The notes beneath the pieces were generated by a model. The model had not been told where the DNA came from, ran no database searches, and saw only the letters and a program-made list of their open reading frames with translations. From Pseudomonas kuykendallii (GTDB taxonomy: Bacteria > Pseudomonadota > Gammaproteobacteria > Pseudomonadales > Pseudomonadaceae), in contig NZ_FNNU01000003.1 in the NCBI RefSeq assembly GCF_900106975.1, positions 248,001-312,000 of the forward strand: 64,000 nt of DNA, in the 5' to 3' direction. Below, piece after piece: positions 17,103 through 25,253 of this stretch. Position 1 is the first letter of the stretch, and every line of letters starts with the position of its first letter. Position numbers and translations under genes: made by a program.

Positions 17103-18343
17103 TGCCTTTCTCGCTGCTCAAGTACGGCCTGTCGTCGGAGTATCCCGTCGAGGTCGACCTGCCCGCCCCCAAGGAGCTGAAAGCCGCCTATGACGTGGTG
17201 ATCATCGGCGCCGGCGGGCATGGCCTGGCCACCGCCTACTACCTGTCCAGGTACCACGGCATCAGCAACATCGCGGTGCTGGAGAAAGGCTACCTGGGCG
17301 GTGGCAACACCGCGCGCAACACCGCGGTGATCCGCTCCAACTACCTGACCAGCGAAGGCGTGAAGTTCTACATCGAGTCGGTTCGGCTGTTCGAGAACCT
17401 CTCCAACGAGTTCGACTTCAACATCATGTATTCCAGCCGGGGCCAGCTCACCCTGGCCCACACCGACGCCACAGTGCGCGCGTTCCGCCAGCGCGCCGAA
17501 GTGAACAAGCACTTCGGCGGACGCACCGAGATGATCGACCGCCAGCAGATCCGCGAGCTGGTGCCGAGCCTCAACCTCGATCCCGGCCATATTCCGGTGC
17601 TCGCCGGCCTCTGGCACATCGACGGCGGCACCGCCCGCCACGACGCAGTGGCCTGGGGCTACGCCAAGCAGGCGGCCAAACGCGGCGTGGAAATCCATCA
17701 GCTCACCGAGGTGCAGGACTTCGTCGTCGAGAACGAGCGCGTCCGCGCCGTGAAGACCAACCGCGGCACCATCGCCTGCGGCTGCGTGGTGCAGGCAGTC
17801 GCCGGCACCAGCTCGCTGCTGATGAACAAACTGAAGATCAAGGCGCCGATCCACACCTACCCGCTGCAGGCGATGGTGACCCAGCCGTTCAAGCCGTTCC
17901 TCGATCCGCTGGTGAGCTCCTCGGCCCTGCATTGCTACGTGCAGCAGACCAGCCGCGGCGAGATCGTCTTCGGCGGAGGCTCCGATCCCTACCCGCTGTA
18001 CAACACCCGCTCGACCCTGGACCTCAAGGAAAGCCTGCTGGCCTCGGCCATCGAGATGTTCCCGTTCATGGCCAACGCCAAGCTGATGCGCCAGTGGGCC
18101 GGCATCACCGACATGACGCCCGACTACAGCCCGATCATGGGCCTGTCGCCCATCGACGGTTACTACCTGGACGCCGGCTGGGGCACCTGGGGGTTCAAGG
18201 CCACGCCAATCTGCGGCAAGACCATGGCCGAGCTGGTCGCCAGCGGCGGCAAGGTTCCGGAGCTGATCGCGCCGTTCGGCCTGGATCGCTTCAGCCGCTT
18301 CCAGCAGGTCAACGAAATGGGCGCCACGGCGGCCAGCCACTGA
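17102..18343 (+). CDS. mgdA: N-methylglutamate dehydrogenase, SoxB-like FAD subunit
   Basis: 413 residues homologous to sarcosine oxidase beta. The FAD fold begins DVVIIGAGGHGLATAYYLS; DGGTARHDAVAWGYA holds the histidine that carries covalent FMN in sarcosine oxidases. It oxidises the N-methyl amino acid to the imine. Named for N-methylglutamate dehydrogenase rather than sarcosine oxidase because the cluster contains gmaS and mgsABC, has folD/purU but no glyA, and the delta subunit is of the atypical kind (next entry). ATG overlaps the folD stop. Confidence 0.85.
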   Translation: MPFSLLKYGLSSEYPVEVDLPAPKELKAAYDVVIIGAGGHGLATAYYLSRYHGISNIAVLEKGYLGGGNTARNTAVIRSNYLTSEGVKFYIESVRLFENLSNEFDFNIMYSSRGQLTLAHTDATVRAFRQRAEVNKHFGGRTEMIDRQQIRELVPSLNLDPGHIPVLAGLWHIDGGTARHDAVAWGYAKQAAKRGVEIHQLTEVQDFVVENERVRAVKTNRGTIACGCVVQAVAGTSSLLMNKLKIKAPIHTYPLQAMVTQPFKPFLDPLVSSSALHCYVQQTSRGEIVFGGGSDPYPLYNTRSTLDLKESLLASAIEMFPFMANAKLMRQWAGITDMTPDYSPIMGLSPIDGYYLDAGWGTWGFKATPICGKTMAELVASGGKVPELIAPFGLDRFSRFQQVNEMGATAASH

Positions 18344-18356
18344 CGGGTTACAGCCA

Positions 18357-18653
18357 ATGAAGATCATGACCTGCCCGCTCAACGGGCCGCGCAACATCAG
18401 CGAGTTCACCTACGGCGGCGAACTCAAGCAGATGCCCGACCCGGCCACCTGCAGCGTCGCCGAATGGGCCGACTACGTGTTCAACAGCGAGAACCTGCTC
18501 GGCGTGGTCACCGAGTGGTGGATGCACACCCCCTCGAACTACTGGTTCCTGGCCGAACGCCACACCGGCAGCGACGAAATCCTGCGCACCTTCGACCCAC
18601 GTGAACTGTTCGACCAGCGTGTCGATTTCGCCGCACCGGAGGCCGCCCAATGA
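18357..18653 (+). CDS. mgdB: N-methylglutamate dehydrogenase, SoxD-like delta subunit
   Basis: 98 residues. Family hallmarks are EFTYGGE and EWADYVF. Classical sarcosine oxidase delta subunits hold zinc with CPYCG and a His/Cys pair near HAHGCGRWF; here the first reads CPLNG and the second HTPSNYWF, so three of the four zinc ligands are gone. This variant is what I expect from N-methylglutamate dehydrogenases. The stop overlaps the next start (ATGA). Confidence 0.85.
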   Translation: MKIMTCPLNGPRNISEFTYGGELKQMPDPATCSVAEWADYVFNSENLLGVVTEWWMHTPSNYWFLAERHTGSDEILRTFDPRELFDQRVDFAAPEAAQ

Positions 18654-21547
18654 ACCGCCTGCCCGCTCCCATGGGCTTGTTGATCGACCGCAACAAGCCG
18701 CTGACCTTCAGCTTCGACGGCAACGCCTGCCAGGGTTTCGCCGGCGACACCGTCGCCAGCGCGCTCGCAGCTAACGGCCGCTGGCTGCTGTCGCGCTCGT
18801 TCAAGTACCACCGCCCGCGTGGCCCGCTGACCATGGCCGGCCAGGACGCCAACACCCTGGTGCAGTTGCCGGACGAGCCCAACGTGCTGGCGGACGAGTG
18901 CCCCCTCGCGGCGGGTCTCGCGGTTACGCCGCAGAACGTCAACGGCAGCCTGGAAAAGGACCGTGACGCGATCATCGGCACGTTCTCCAGGTTCATGCCG
19001 GTGGGTTTCTACTACCGCGCCTTCTACAAGCCCAAGGGCATGTGGAAACGCTGGGAACCGCTGATCCGCAAGAAGGCCGGCCTCGGCGTGCTCGAACTCA
19101 GGTTCGAGCCGACCTACCACGACAAGGCCTACCTGTTCTGCGACCTCGCCGTCATCGGCTCCGGCCCCGCCGGCCTGTCTGCCGCCCTGCACGCGGCCAA
19201 CGGCGGCGCCAAGGTGCTGCTGATCGAACAGAATCCGGTGCTCGGCGGCTCGCTGACCTACGCCCGCTTCGGCCTCGACGCCAACGTCGCGATGGGCCTG
19301 CGTGAAGAGCTGGTCAGCGCGGTGCAGGGCCATGCCAACATCCGCGTGCTCGACTCGGCGGTCTGCAACGCCTGGTTCGCCGACAACTACCTGCCGGTGA
19401 TCCAGGGCAACCGGCTGTACAAGGTGCGCGCTAGGCAGTGCATCGTCGCCAGCGGCTCCTTCGACCAGCCAGTGATCTTCCGCAACAACGACCTGCCCGG
19501 CGTGATGCTGACCAGCGCCGCCCAGCGGCTGATGCGCCTGTACGCGGTCAAACCGGGCAAGCGCGCGGTGGTCCTGACCGGCAACGACGACGGATACCTC
19601 GCCGCGCTCGACCTGCTCGACGCGGGTGTGGAGGTCGCCGCCGTGGTCGACATGCGCGAGCGCAGCGACACTCCGGGGCTGATCACGGCCGTGCAAGCCA
19701 AGGGCATTCCCTGCCACACCGGCCACACCGTGTATGAAGCGTTGGCCGGCAAGAACGCTCAGCACCTCGGCGCCGTCGACATCAGGCGTATCCGCGGGCA
19801 GGGCAAGGTGGCCGAGGCCAGCACGCGGATCGACTGCGACCTGCTGTGCATGTCCGCCGGTTACATGCCGGTCTATCAGCTGCTTTGCCAGGCCGGCGGC
19901 AACCTGCGCTACGCCGACGAGCACGCCGCGTTCTCGATCCAGAATCTGCCCGGCATCCTGCGCGTCGCCGGTTCGGTGAATGGCCGGCACGATCTGCAGC
20001 GCGTCCTGGCCGACGGCCAGCGGGCCGCCAGCGAAGCCCTCGCCGACCTCGGCCTGGAGGCGACCGCGGTAGCCGGTGCGGACAAGGACGACAGCCGGGT
20101 CAACTTCCCCTGGCCGATCTTCGCCCACCCGCAGGGCAAGGAATTCGTCGACTTCGACGAAGACCTGCAGATCAGGGACATCGTCAACGCCACTCGCAAC
20201 GGCTACCGCGACGTGCAGTTGGTCAAGCGCTTCTCCACCGTCGGCATGGGGCCGTCCCAGGGCCGTCACTCGGCGCTGCCCACGGCGCGCCTGGTGGCCG
20301 ATGCCACCGGCCGCAGCGTCAGCGAAACCGGCGTGACAACCGCACGCCCACCGTTCTCCGCGGAGAAACTGGCGCACATCGCCGGCCGCGGCTTCGACCC
20401 CTATCGGCAGACCGCCATGCACCGTCGCCACGTCGAACTCGGCGCCAAGCTGATGCCCGCCGGCGTGTGGCAACGCCCCGCCTTCTACGGCAAGGCCGAA
20501 GACCGCGAAGCCTGCATGCAGAGCGAAGCCCGCCATGTGCGCGAGAGGGTCGGCCTGATCGACGTCTCCACCCTGGGCGGCCTCGACGTGCGCGGGCCGG
20601 ATGCCGCCGAGCTGCTGGAGCGGATGTACACCTTCGGATTCAAGAAACTCGCCATCGGCCGTACCCGCTACGCGCTGATGACCGCCGAGGATGGCGTGGT
20701 GATCGACGACGGCGTGGCCTGCCGACTGGGCGAGCAGCACTTCTACGTATCGGCCACCACCAGCGGCGTGGATCGCGTCTACCGCAGCATGCTCAAGTGG
20801 AACGCGCAGTGGCGGCTGAACGTCGATATCGCCAACGTCAGCGCCGCCTTCGCCGCGGTCAACCTGGCGGGCCCGCTGTCGCGCCAGGTGCTGGAAAAGG
20901 TCTGCACGGACGTCGACCTGTCGCCCGAGGGCTTCCCTTACCTCGGCTTACGCGAGGGCAAGGTCGCCGGGGTGCCGGCGCGGCTGCTGCGTGTGGGTTT
21001 CGTCGGTGAGCTGGGCTACGAAATCCACGTGCCAGCGCGCTTTGGCGAGCACCTGTGGGATGCCTTGATGAAAGCCGGTGCAGACTTCGACATCCGTCCG
21101 TTCGGGGTGGAAACCCAGCGCCTGCTGCGTCTGGAAAAGGGTCACGTGATCATCAGCCAGGACACCGACGGCATGACTCATCCCGCCGAGATCGACATGG
21201 GCTGGGCCATCGGCCGCAAGAAGCCCTTCTTCGTCGGCAAACGCACCATCGAGATCCTCGAAGCGCAGCCCCTCAAGCGCAAGCTGGTGGGGTTCACGTT
21301 GCCCAAGGGCAGCAGCAAACCGCTGGAAGGCCATCTGGTGCTAAAGGGCCCGGACATCAGCGGCAACGTCACGTCCTGCGAGTACTCGGAAACCGTCGGC
21401 GCGATCATCGGCATGGCCTACGCCGGCGCCGACCAGGCCACGCCCGGCATGCAGATTCCGATTCGCGTGGAAGGCGGCGAAGTGGTCCAGGCCACCGTGG
21501 TGCAGCTGCCCTTCTTCGACCCTGAAAGCCAACGCCAGGAGCTGTGA
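18650..21547 (+). CDS. mgdC: N-methylglutamate dehydrogenase, SoxA-like alpha subunit
   Basis: 965 residues. Residues ~10-90 are the ferredoxin-like N-terminal domain (LTFSFDGNACQGFAGDTVAS), ~165-480 a dinucleotide-binding fold (DLAVIGSGPAGLSAALHA), and ~590-960 a GcvT-like tetrahydrofolate domain (VGFVGELGYEIHVPA). In the heterotetramer this subunit binds NAD and folate and captures the released formaldehyde equivalent as 5,10-methylene-tetrahydrofolate. Length and domain order equal those of sarcosine oxidase alpha. Confidence 0.87.
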   Translation: MNRLPAPMGLLIDRNKPLTFSFDGNACQGFAGDTVASALAANGRWLLSRSFKYHRPRGPLTMAGQDANTLVQLPDEPNVLADECPLAAGLAVTPQNVNGSLEKDRDAIIGTFSRFMPVGFYYRAFYKPKGMWKRWEPLIRKKAGLGVLELRFEPTYHDKAYLFCDLAVIGSGPAGLSAALHAANGGAKVLLIEQNPVLGGSLTYARFGLDANVAMGLREELVSAVQGHANIRVLDSAVCNAWFADNYLPVIQGNRLYKVRARQCIVASGSFDQPVIFRNNDLPGVMLTSAAQRLMRLYAVKPGKRAVVLTGNDDGYLAALDLLDAGVEVAAVVDMRERSDTPGLITAVQAKGIPCHTGHTVYEALAGKNAQHLGAVDIRRIRGQGKVAEASTRIDCDLLCMSAGYMPVYQLLCQAGGNLRYADEHAAFSIQNLPGILRVAGSVNGRHDLQRVLADGQRAASEALADLGLEATAVAGADKDDSRVNFPWPIFAHPQGKEFVDFDEDLQIRDIVNATRNGYRDVQLVKRFSTVGMGPSQGRHSALPTARLVADATGRSVSETGVTTARPPFSAEKLAHIAGRGFDPYRQTAMHRRHVELGAKLMPAGVWQRPAFYGKAEDREACMQSEARHVRERVGLIDVSTLGGLDVRGPDAAELLERMYTFGFKKLAIGRTRYALMTAEDGVVIDDGVACRLGEQHFYVSATTSGVDRVYRSMLKWNAQWRLNVDIANVSAAFAAVNLAGPLSRQVLEKVCTDVDLSPEGFPYLGLREGKVAGVPARLLRVGFVGELGYEIHVPARFGEHLWDALMKAGADFDIRPFGVETQRLLRLEKGHVIISQDTDGMTHPAEIDMGWAIGRKKPFFVGKRTIEILEAQPLKRKLVGFTLPKGSSKPLEGHLVLKGPDISGNVTSCEYSETVGAIIGMAYAGADQATPGMQIPIRVEGGEVVQATVVQLPFFDPESQRQEL

Positions 21548-21549
21548 TC

Positions 21550-22224
21550 ATGAGCCTGACCATTCGCGAGCATGCTGAACGCAGCCCCATTTATGACCTG
21601 CACGGCGCGGCGCCGCTGACCCTGCTGGGCGACCGGCTGTTCGTCGCCGGCTCCATAGATGAAAGTGAGCAACTGCAACGCTGCGCGCTGATCGACCTGA
21701 GCAACCTGCCGCGGGTCGGTTTTCGCGGCACCGACAGCGCGGCCTATCTGCAGCGCAAGGGCTATCAACTGCCGGAAAAGCCCAACCAGGCCTGCCTGCA
21801 AAGCAACGGCGAGCAGGTGCTGCGGCTGTCGCAGACCGAGTACTTTCTGCTCGGCAGCCTGACCGATGGCGGCGCCCGCATCGCCGCAGACGAGGCCGGC
21901 TGGCACTACGACGAGCGCCAGGCCAATTACCTGCTGCCCCGCCAGGACAGCCATGCCTGGCTGGCCCTGTCCGGCGCGCACCTGCCGGAGCTGTTCGCCA
22001 AGATCTGCGGCGTCGACCTGCGCGCCGAAACCTTTCCGCTCGGCGCCGTGGTACAGACCTCGGTGGCGCGCCTGAACGCCATCGTGGTCAATGCCTGTAC
22101 GGCGACCCTGCCAGTCTTCCATCTGCTGTGCGATCGCGCGTCCGCGCACTACCTGTGGGGCGCCCTGCTGGACGCCATGGACGAGTTCGGCGGCAAACCG
22201 GCAGGCATCGAGGCGCTGCGTTAG
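21550..22224 (+). CDS. mgdD: N-methylglutamate dehydrogenase, SoxG-like gamma subunit
   Basis: 224 residues from the ATG at 21550 (GGAG at 21539); a GTG at 21544 would overlap the mgdC stop. It is a reduced GcvT-like protein, as gamma subunits are, with LIDLSNLPRVGFRG near residue 45. It completes the four-subunit complex. Last gene of the purU-folD-mgdABCD operon. Confidence 0.82.
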   Translation: MSLTIREHAERSPIYDLHGAAPLTLLGDRLFVAGSIDESEQLQRCALIDLSNLPRVGFRGTDSAAYLQRKGYQLPEKPNQACLQSNGEQVLRLSQTEYFLLGSLTDGGARIAADEAGWHYDERQANYLLPRQDSHAWLALSGAHLPELFAKICGVDLRAETFPLGAVVQTSVARLNAIVVNACTATLPVFHLLCDRASAHYLWGALLDAMDEFGGKPAGIEALR

Positions 22225-22273
22225 GTGCCGGTGATCGTCGCCATGCCCGAGCCATCAATGACAGAGACCCGCC

Positions 22274-23044
22274 ATGGCCGCCGATAAAGAAGAGCTGACC
22301 GACTACCGGGTCCCCGCGCTGCAACGTGGCCTGAGCATCCTGCAGATGTTCAACGCCAGCGAGCGCAGCCTGAGCAGCAACCTGATCGCCGAGCGCCTGG
22401 GCGTCAGCGTCTCGGCCATCTACCGGATTCTGGTCACCCTCACCGACATGGGCTACCTGAACAAGCTGGGCACCAACAGCTACGAACTCGGCCCGCAGGT
22501 GCTCTGCGACGGCTTCGCCTACCTGACCAGCCGTGACCTGGTGGATATCGCCATGCCGCACCTGAACGCGCTAAGGGACCGCACCTCGCTCTCCTGCCAC
22601 CTGTCGGTCCGCGAACAGACCGACAGCCTGTACATCGGCCGGGCCTTCGCCGCGCAGCGCCTCTCCGTGAACATCCCCATCGGCACACGTATCGCCTGCC
22701 ATTGCACGGCCATGGGTCGTATGTTGCTCAGCGATCTGGACGCGACGGAAGTAGGTCGCCTTTACCAGCACGTGCGCCTGGATGGCTACGCACCGCCCGC
22801 GCCGAAAACGCTTCCCGAACTGCTGGAGTTGCTGGAACAGGACCGCCAGCGCGGTTGGGTGTTGCACCGCTCGGACTATTCGGCGGCCATCGCCTGCGCC
22901 ATCCATGATCACCAAGGCAAGGTAGTGGCCGCCATCAACCTATCCGGCCCCGAGGCGGTGATGGATAACACCGCCGCCCAGGAACGCTTTCTTCTCAGCC
23001 TCCAGCAATGCGCGCAAGCGATCTCCCAACAATTGGGCGGCTAG
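22274..23044 (+). CDS. IclR-family transcriptional regulator (end of mgd operon)
   Basis: 256 residues. Winged helix at ~residues 33-60 (SSNLIAERLGVSVSAIYRIL) and an IclR ligand domain with IPIGTRIACHCTAMGRMLL. It follows mgdD by 49 bp on the same strand, so it is probably co-transcribed and autoregulates the operon in response to a pathway metabolite. Confidence 0.9.
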   Translation: MAADKEELTDYRVPALQRGLSILQMFNASERSLSSNLIAERLGVSVSAIYRILVTLTDMGYLNKLGTNSYELGPQVLCDGFAYLTSRDLVDIAMPHLNALRDRTSLSCHLSVREQTDSLYIGRAFAAQRLSVNIPIGTRIACHCTAMGRMLLSDLDATEVGRLYQHVRLDGYAPPAPKTLPELLELLEQDRQRGWVLHRSDYSAAIACAIHDHQGKVVAAINLSGPEAVMDNTAAQERFLLSLQQCAQAISQQLGG

Positions 23045-23290
23045 AAACCGCGGCGCGGCGGGATACTCCGAATGTCTTGGACCGAAGCGTTCCGCGTATC
23101 GGCAACGAAGGAGACGACTCCGCAATCCAGCCTTGAGCCTCCACCCTGAGGCCGAGGATGGCGTAGTTGTTACGCCGGAGTTGAACTCGCCAGGAGGTCA
23201 CCGCTTCCCGAAACAGGCCATGCGGGGTAATCCCAGGGGAGGGGAGCGGACCGGGCAAGCGAAGCGATTCCTCCCCGATTCCCCATAAAA

Positions 23291-23328
23291 GAAAAAAGCC
23301 CCAGAGGCGTTAACCTCTGGAGCCTTTG
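23291..23328 (-). terminator. Terminator-like hairpin beside the tRNA remnant
   Basis: GCCCCAGAGG and CCTCTGGAGC pair; the minus strand ends in a GGCTTTTTTC run. The layout copies that of the intact tRNA-Ser and its terminator at 25854-25889. Confidence 0.55.
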
Positions 23329-23331
23329 ATA

Positions 23332-23363
23332 GTGACGGGAAGATAGGATTTGAACCCGTTTCG
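23332..23363 (-). repeat. Degraded duplicate of the tRNA-Ser(CGA) 3' end (possible att site)
   Basis: GGGAAGATAGGATTTGAACC differs from the 3' part of tRNA-Ser (25904-25925) by one deleted G, and flanking bases also match. Only the acceptor/T-arm part is present, so it is not a tRNA gene. Such partial copies mark the far end of elements integrated at a tRNA. Confidence 0.6.
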
Positions 23364-23707
23364 AGCGCTGTTCGTATGTGGCCTACGTTGGTCAAAACCA
23401 GCTAGCGCAAGCTTTGCCTTCCACCATACTGGTCGCTACTGGCCCTCCATAGGCAGTGATTTCGACGCCATTGCTGCCGGGCATTGTTGTTCGCCTCATC
23501 TGCAAGCTAATCTCGGTCAACCGCCAGCTTGCTGGCAAAGGGACTTGCAGAGCTGAGGCCGGTGTATAACTCCCCCCTCCTAGCGCATGCCGCTGTCTAG
23601 AGCCGTACGCTAGATCCGCAAGAGTTTTTATCCACCAATTTTCAGGTTGTTATGCACCAATTGGTGTCTATTTATAGTTAGAAGCATGAGCGAAAATCGG
23701 TGAAATC

Positions 23708-23980
23708 TTGAAGAAGTTAATCATTTACGCACTGCTCGCATTCGTGGGCTGGAATTACTACCAAAAGAATATCGCCACAACACAGGTAGATATCTCGTCC
23801 AAACCACAGACATTTCAAGCGCCCGCAACAGCATTACATAGCTTTTCATGTGACGGCAGGCAACACTGCAGCCAAATGCGCTCAAGAGCAGAAGCTGAGT
23901 ACTTCGTAAGGAATTGTCCAAACACAAAAATGGACGGAGACCATGACGGGGTTCCTTGTGAAAACGACTCAAGATTTTAG
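23708..23980 (+). CDS. Small exported protein with Excalibur calcium-binding motif (cassette 1)
   Basis: 90 residues, TTG start at 23708 because no ATG is in frame. An N-terminal hydrophobic segment (LIIYALLAFVGWNYY) acts as signal or anchor; the C terminus has the Excalibur pattern, CPNTKMDGDHDGVPCE, with four cysteines and a DxDxDGxxC calcium loop. Such domains are found in surface proteins and nucleases; no catalytic part is present here. Low GC, first cassette of the array. Confidence 0.75.
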   Translation: MKKLIIYALLAFVGWNYYQKNIATTQVDISSKPQTFQAPATALHSFSCDGRQHCSQMRSRAEAEYFVRNCPNTKMDGDHDGVPCENDSRF

Positions 23981-24000
23981 AACGCAGTCGTGCAACACGC

Positions 24001-24076
24001 TTCTAACATGTAGTTCAAATCGTTCGCGTCGCTCACTGGGACGGGCTAAAGCCCGCCCCTTAACCAAACGTTAGGT
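24001..24076 (+). repeat. attC site of cassette 1
   Basis: 76 bp from TTCTAAC to GTTAGGT, with an inner imperfect stem (GGGACGGGC / GCCCGCCCC). The length and core match Pseudomonas-type attC sites. It is strikingly similar to the site at 25178-25253. Confidence 0.7.
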
Positions 24077-24081
24077 GCACA

Positions 24082-24567
24082 ATGCCTATGTCTCCATACG
24101 AGTTATTTGCCACGATAACAGCATGCCTTGCGGTTATCGTTAGCCTCATTACATGGAATGGACAAAGAAAGCTACAGCGCGAAGCAAATGATTTGCAGCG
24201 TGCCACGTCCAAATTGGCAGAAAAACAATTGGAGTTATTGCTAAAAGAAGAGCGCGGCAAAAGCATTGCGCGCTTGTCTCTGAATCTAGTTAGAGACGGG
24301 AAAAACTATAAATTTTGCTTAACAAACATTGGAGAGGCCGAGGCATTGAACGCAGAAATTCGGTTAATTCTGCAGCGGCAGGATGACAATCCGATCATTT
24401 CTAGTGAATATTCAGAAAAATTCCCGGCGAAGAAAATTATGCCAGGTTCTTCAGTTACGTTAATCGCTGCTATCCATCTTGGAAGTCCGAGTGCCTACAA
24501 CGCAGTACTGTCGTGGTCCAATCCCGATGGCTCCAGAATTGAAGAAGAAGCGTATGTCACACTCTAA
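24082..24567 (+). CDS. Membrane-anchored protein of unknown function (cassette 2)
   Basis: 161 residues. One membrane helix at about residues 8-26 (LFATITACLAVIVSLITW), then a charged coiled-coil stretch (~28-60) and a C-terminal beta-rich part (YKFCLTNIGEAEALNAEIRL) like small Ig-like or DUF modules with an N-terminal anchor. I do not recognise the family. It begins 5 bp after an attC site, typical of a gene cassette, and has low GC. Confidence 0.7.
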   Translation: MPMSPYELFATITACLAVIVSLITWNGQRKLQREANDLQRATSKLAEKQLELLLKEERGKSIARLSLNLVRDGKNYKFCLTNIGEAEALNAEIRLILQRQDDNPIISSEYSEKFPAKKIMPGSSVTLIAAIHLGSPSAYNAVLSWSNPDGSRIEEEAYVTL

Positions 24568-24575
24568 GTCGCGGC

Positions 24576-24646
24576 ACCTAACCCTTCAATCAACAGAGAC
24601 AGTCCAAAGCTAACGCTTTGTCCTGCCCCTTATTTCTACGTTAGAG
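24576..24646 (+). repeat. attC site of cassette 2
   Basis: 71 bp from ACCTAAC (perfect RYYYAAC) to GTTAGAG, with CAAAGC-TAAC-GCTTTG as inner stem. Its sequence differs from the other two sites, so this cassette probably has another origin. Confidence 0.6.
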
Positions 24647-24655
24647 CCATACATA

Positions 24656-25174
24656 ATGTCTGAGCCATTCAATAAATACTCGCAGAAACTGACATTCTGC
24701 ATGATGACGTACCAGTTCATTGAGTTTGGGCTTAAGCATTGCCTTATTCGGTGTCATGCAACCGTCAAGTTTCGCCTTGATGGGTATTTACCTTATGAAA
24801 TTCCGCTCACAACCATTGAAGATGCGCCGCTCGGAAAGCTTATTGAGCTGTATAAACCCTATACAACCAACACCCCCTTGATCCAGGAACTCAGAAAGAT
24901 AAAAAAAGATCGAGACATGATTGCTCATCAGGGGTATCTACTAACGCTCGAAGAGCAGGCTGACGGCGAATTTCTAATTAAACAAGCAGACGCGCTTGAA
25001 GCGTCACATCGGCAAGCTGATGAGTGTATGAAGAAGCTACATATTGAGATGGGCGCGACAGACCGAATCGTCAGTGATGCTTACGCGGAGTTACGTTCAA
25101 GGCGCCTTGACCAAGGAGATTCGTTGCCAGAATCACCAAACATACCTGCAATCGTAGATCTGCCCCCCCGGTGA
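24656..25174 (+). CDS. Protein of unknown function with HEPN-like RX4H motif (cassette 3)
   Basis: 172 residues, helical throughout. KKDRDMIAHQGY (around residue 84) contains Arg, four residues, His, the signature of HEPN-fold RNases and their relatives; the helical pattern before it (YQFIEFGLKHCLI) is also HEPN-like. HEPN proteins are common in defence, toxin and stress modules. This assignment rests on a short motif. No antitoxin-like partner gene is next to it. Low GC, between two attC sites. Confidence 0.65.
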   Translation: MSEPFNKYSQKLTFCMMTYQFIEFGLKHCLIRCHATVKFRLDGYLPYEIPLTTIEDAPLGKLIELYKPYTTNTPLIQELRKIKKDRDMIAHQGYLLTLEEQADGEFLIKQADALEASHRQADECMKKLHIEMGATDRIVSDAYAELRSRRLDQGDSLPESPNIPAIVDLPPR

Positions 25175-25177
25175 GCG

Positions 25178-25253
25178 CTCTAACTAGCGGTTCAAACCGC
25201 TCGCTTCGATCACTAGGACCGGCTAAAACCCGCTCCTTAACCAGACGTTAGGC
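25178..25253 (+). repeat. attC site of cassette 3
   Basis: 76 bp from CTCTAAC to GTTAGGC (perfect GTTRRRY). GGTTCAAA, TCACTAGGAC, GGCTAAAACCCGC and CCTTAACCAGACGTTAG line up base by base with the site at 24001-24076. Confidence 0.7.

Larger units (their letters stand above)
23045..23677. other. Intergenic region at the left edge of the cassette island
   Basis: About 630 bp without a convincing gene. It contains a terminator-like hairpin (23291-23328), a degraded copy of the tRNA-Ser 3' end (23332-23363) and, in a low-GC stretch, a perfect 12-bp palindrome CACCAATTGGTG (23655-23666). GTTAGAA at 23677-23683 looks like an integron core site where the first cassette begins. No integron integrase gene or attI is recognisable. 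Confidence 0.5.
23678..25253 (+). mobile_element. Integron gene-cassette array without integrase (CALIN-like)
   Basis: Three consecutive low-GC cassettes, each one ORF followed by an attC-like site (24001-24076, 24576-24646, 25178-25253), all in the same orientation with little space before the next ORF. There is no intI nearby. In base composition and codon use the stretch is clearly unlike the surrounding Pseudomonas genes. Confidence 0.7.

Noticed and set aside
18539-20740. 733-codon open frame on the minus strand
   Set aside because: It lies wholly inside mgdC and mgdB, has no recognisable protein features, and long antisense frames are expected at this GC content. The same holds for 26066-28177 and many others.
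17102-22224. Calling the four-subunit complex sarcosine oxidase (soxBDAG)
   Set aside because: Nearby gmaS and mgsABC, absence of glyA and loss of zinc ligands in the delta subunit favour N-methylglutamate dehydrogenase. Sarcosine activity is not excluded.
23329-23420. A second tRNA gene beside the island
   Set aside because: Only the 3' third resembles tRNA-Ser, with a base missing; no anticodon arm can be formed.
23350-23556. 68-codon frame at the left edge of the island
   Set aside because: No ribosome site, odd composition and overlap with the tRNA remnant.
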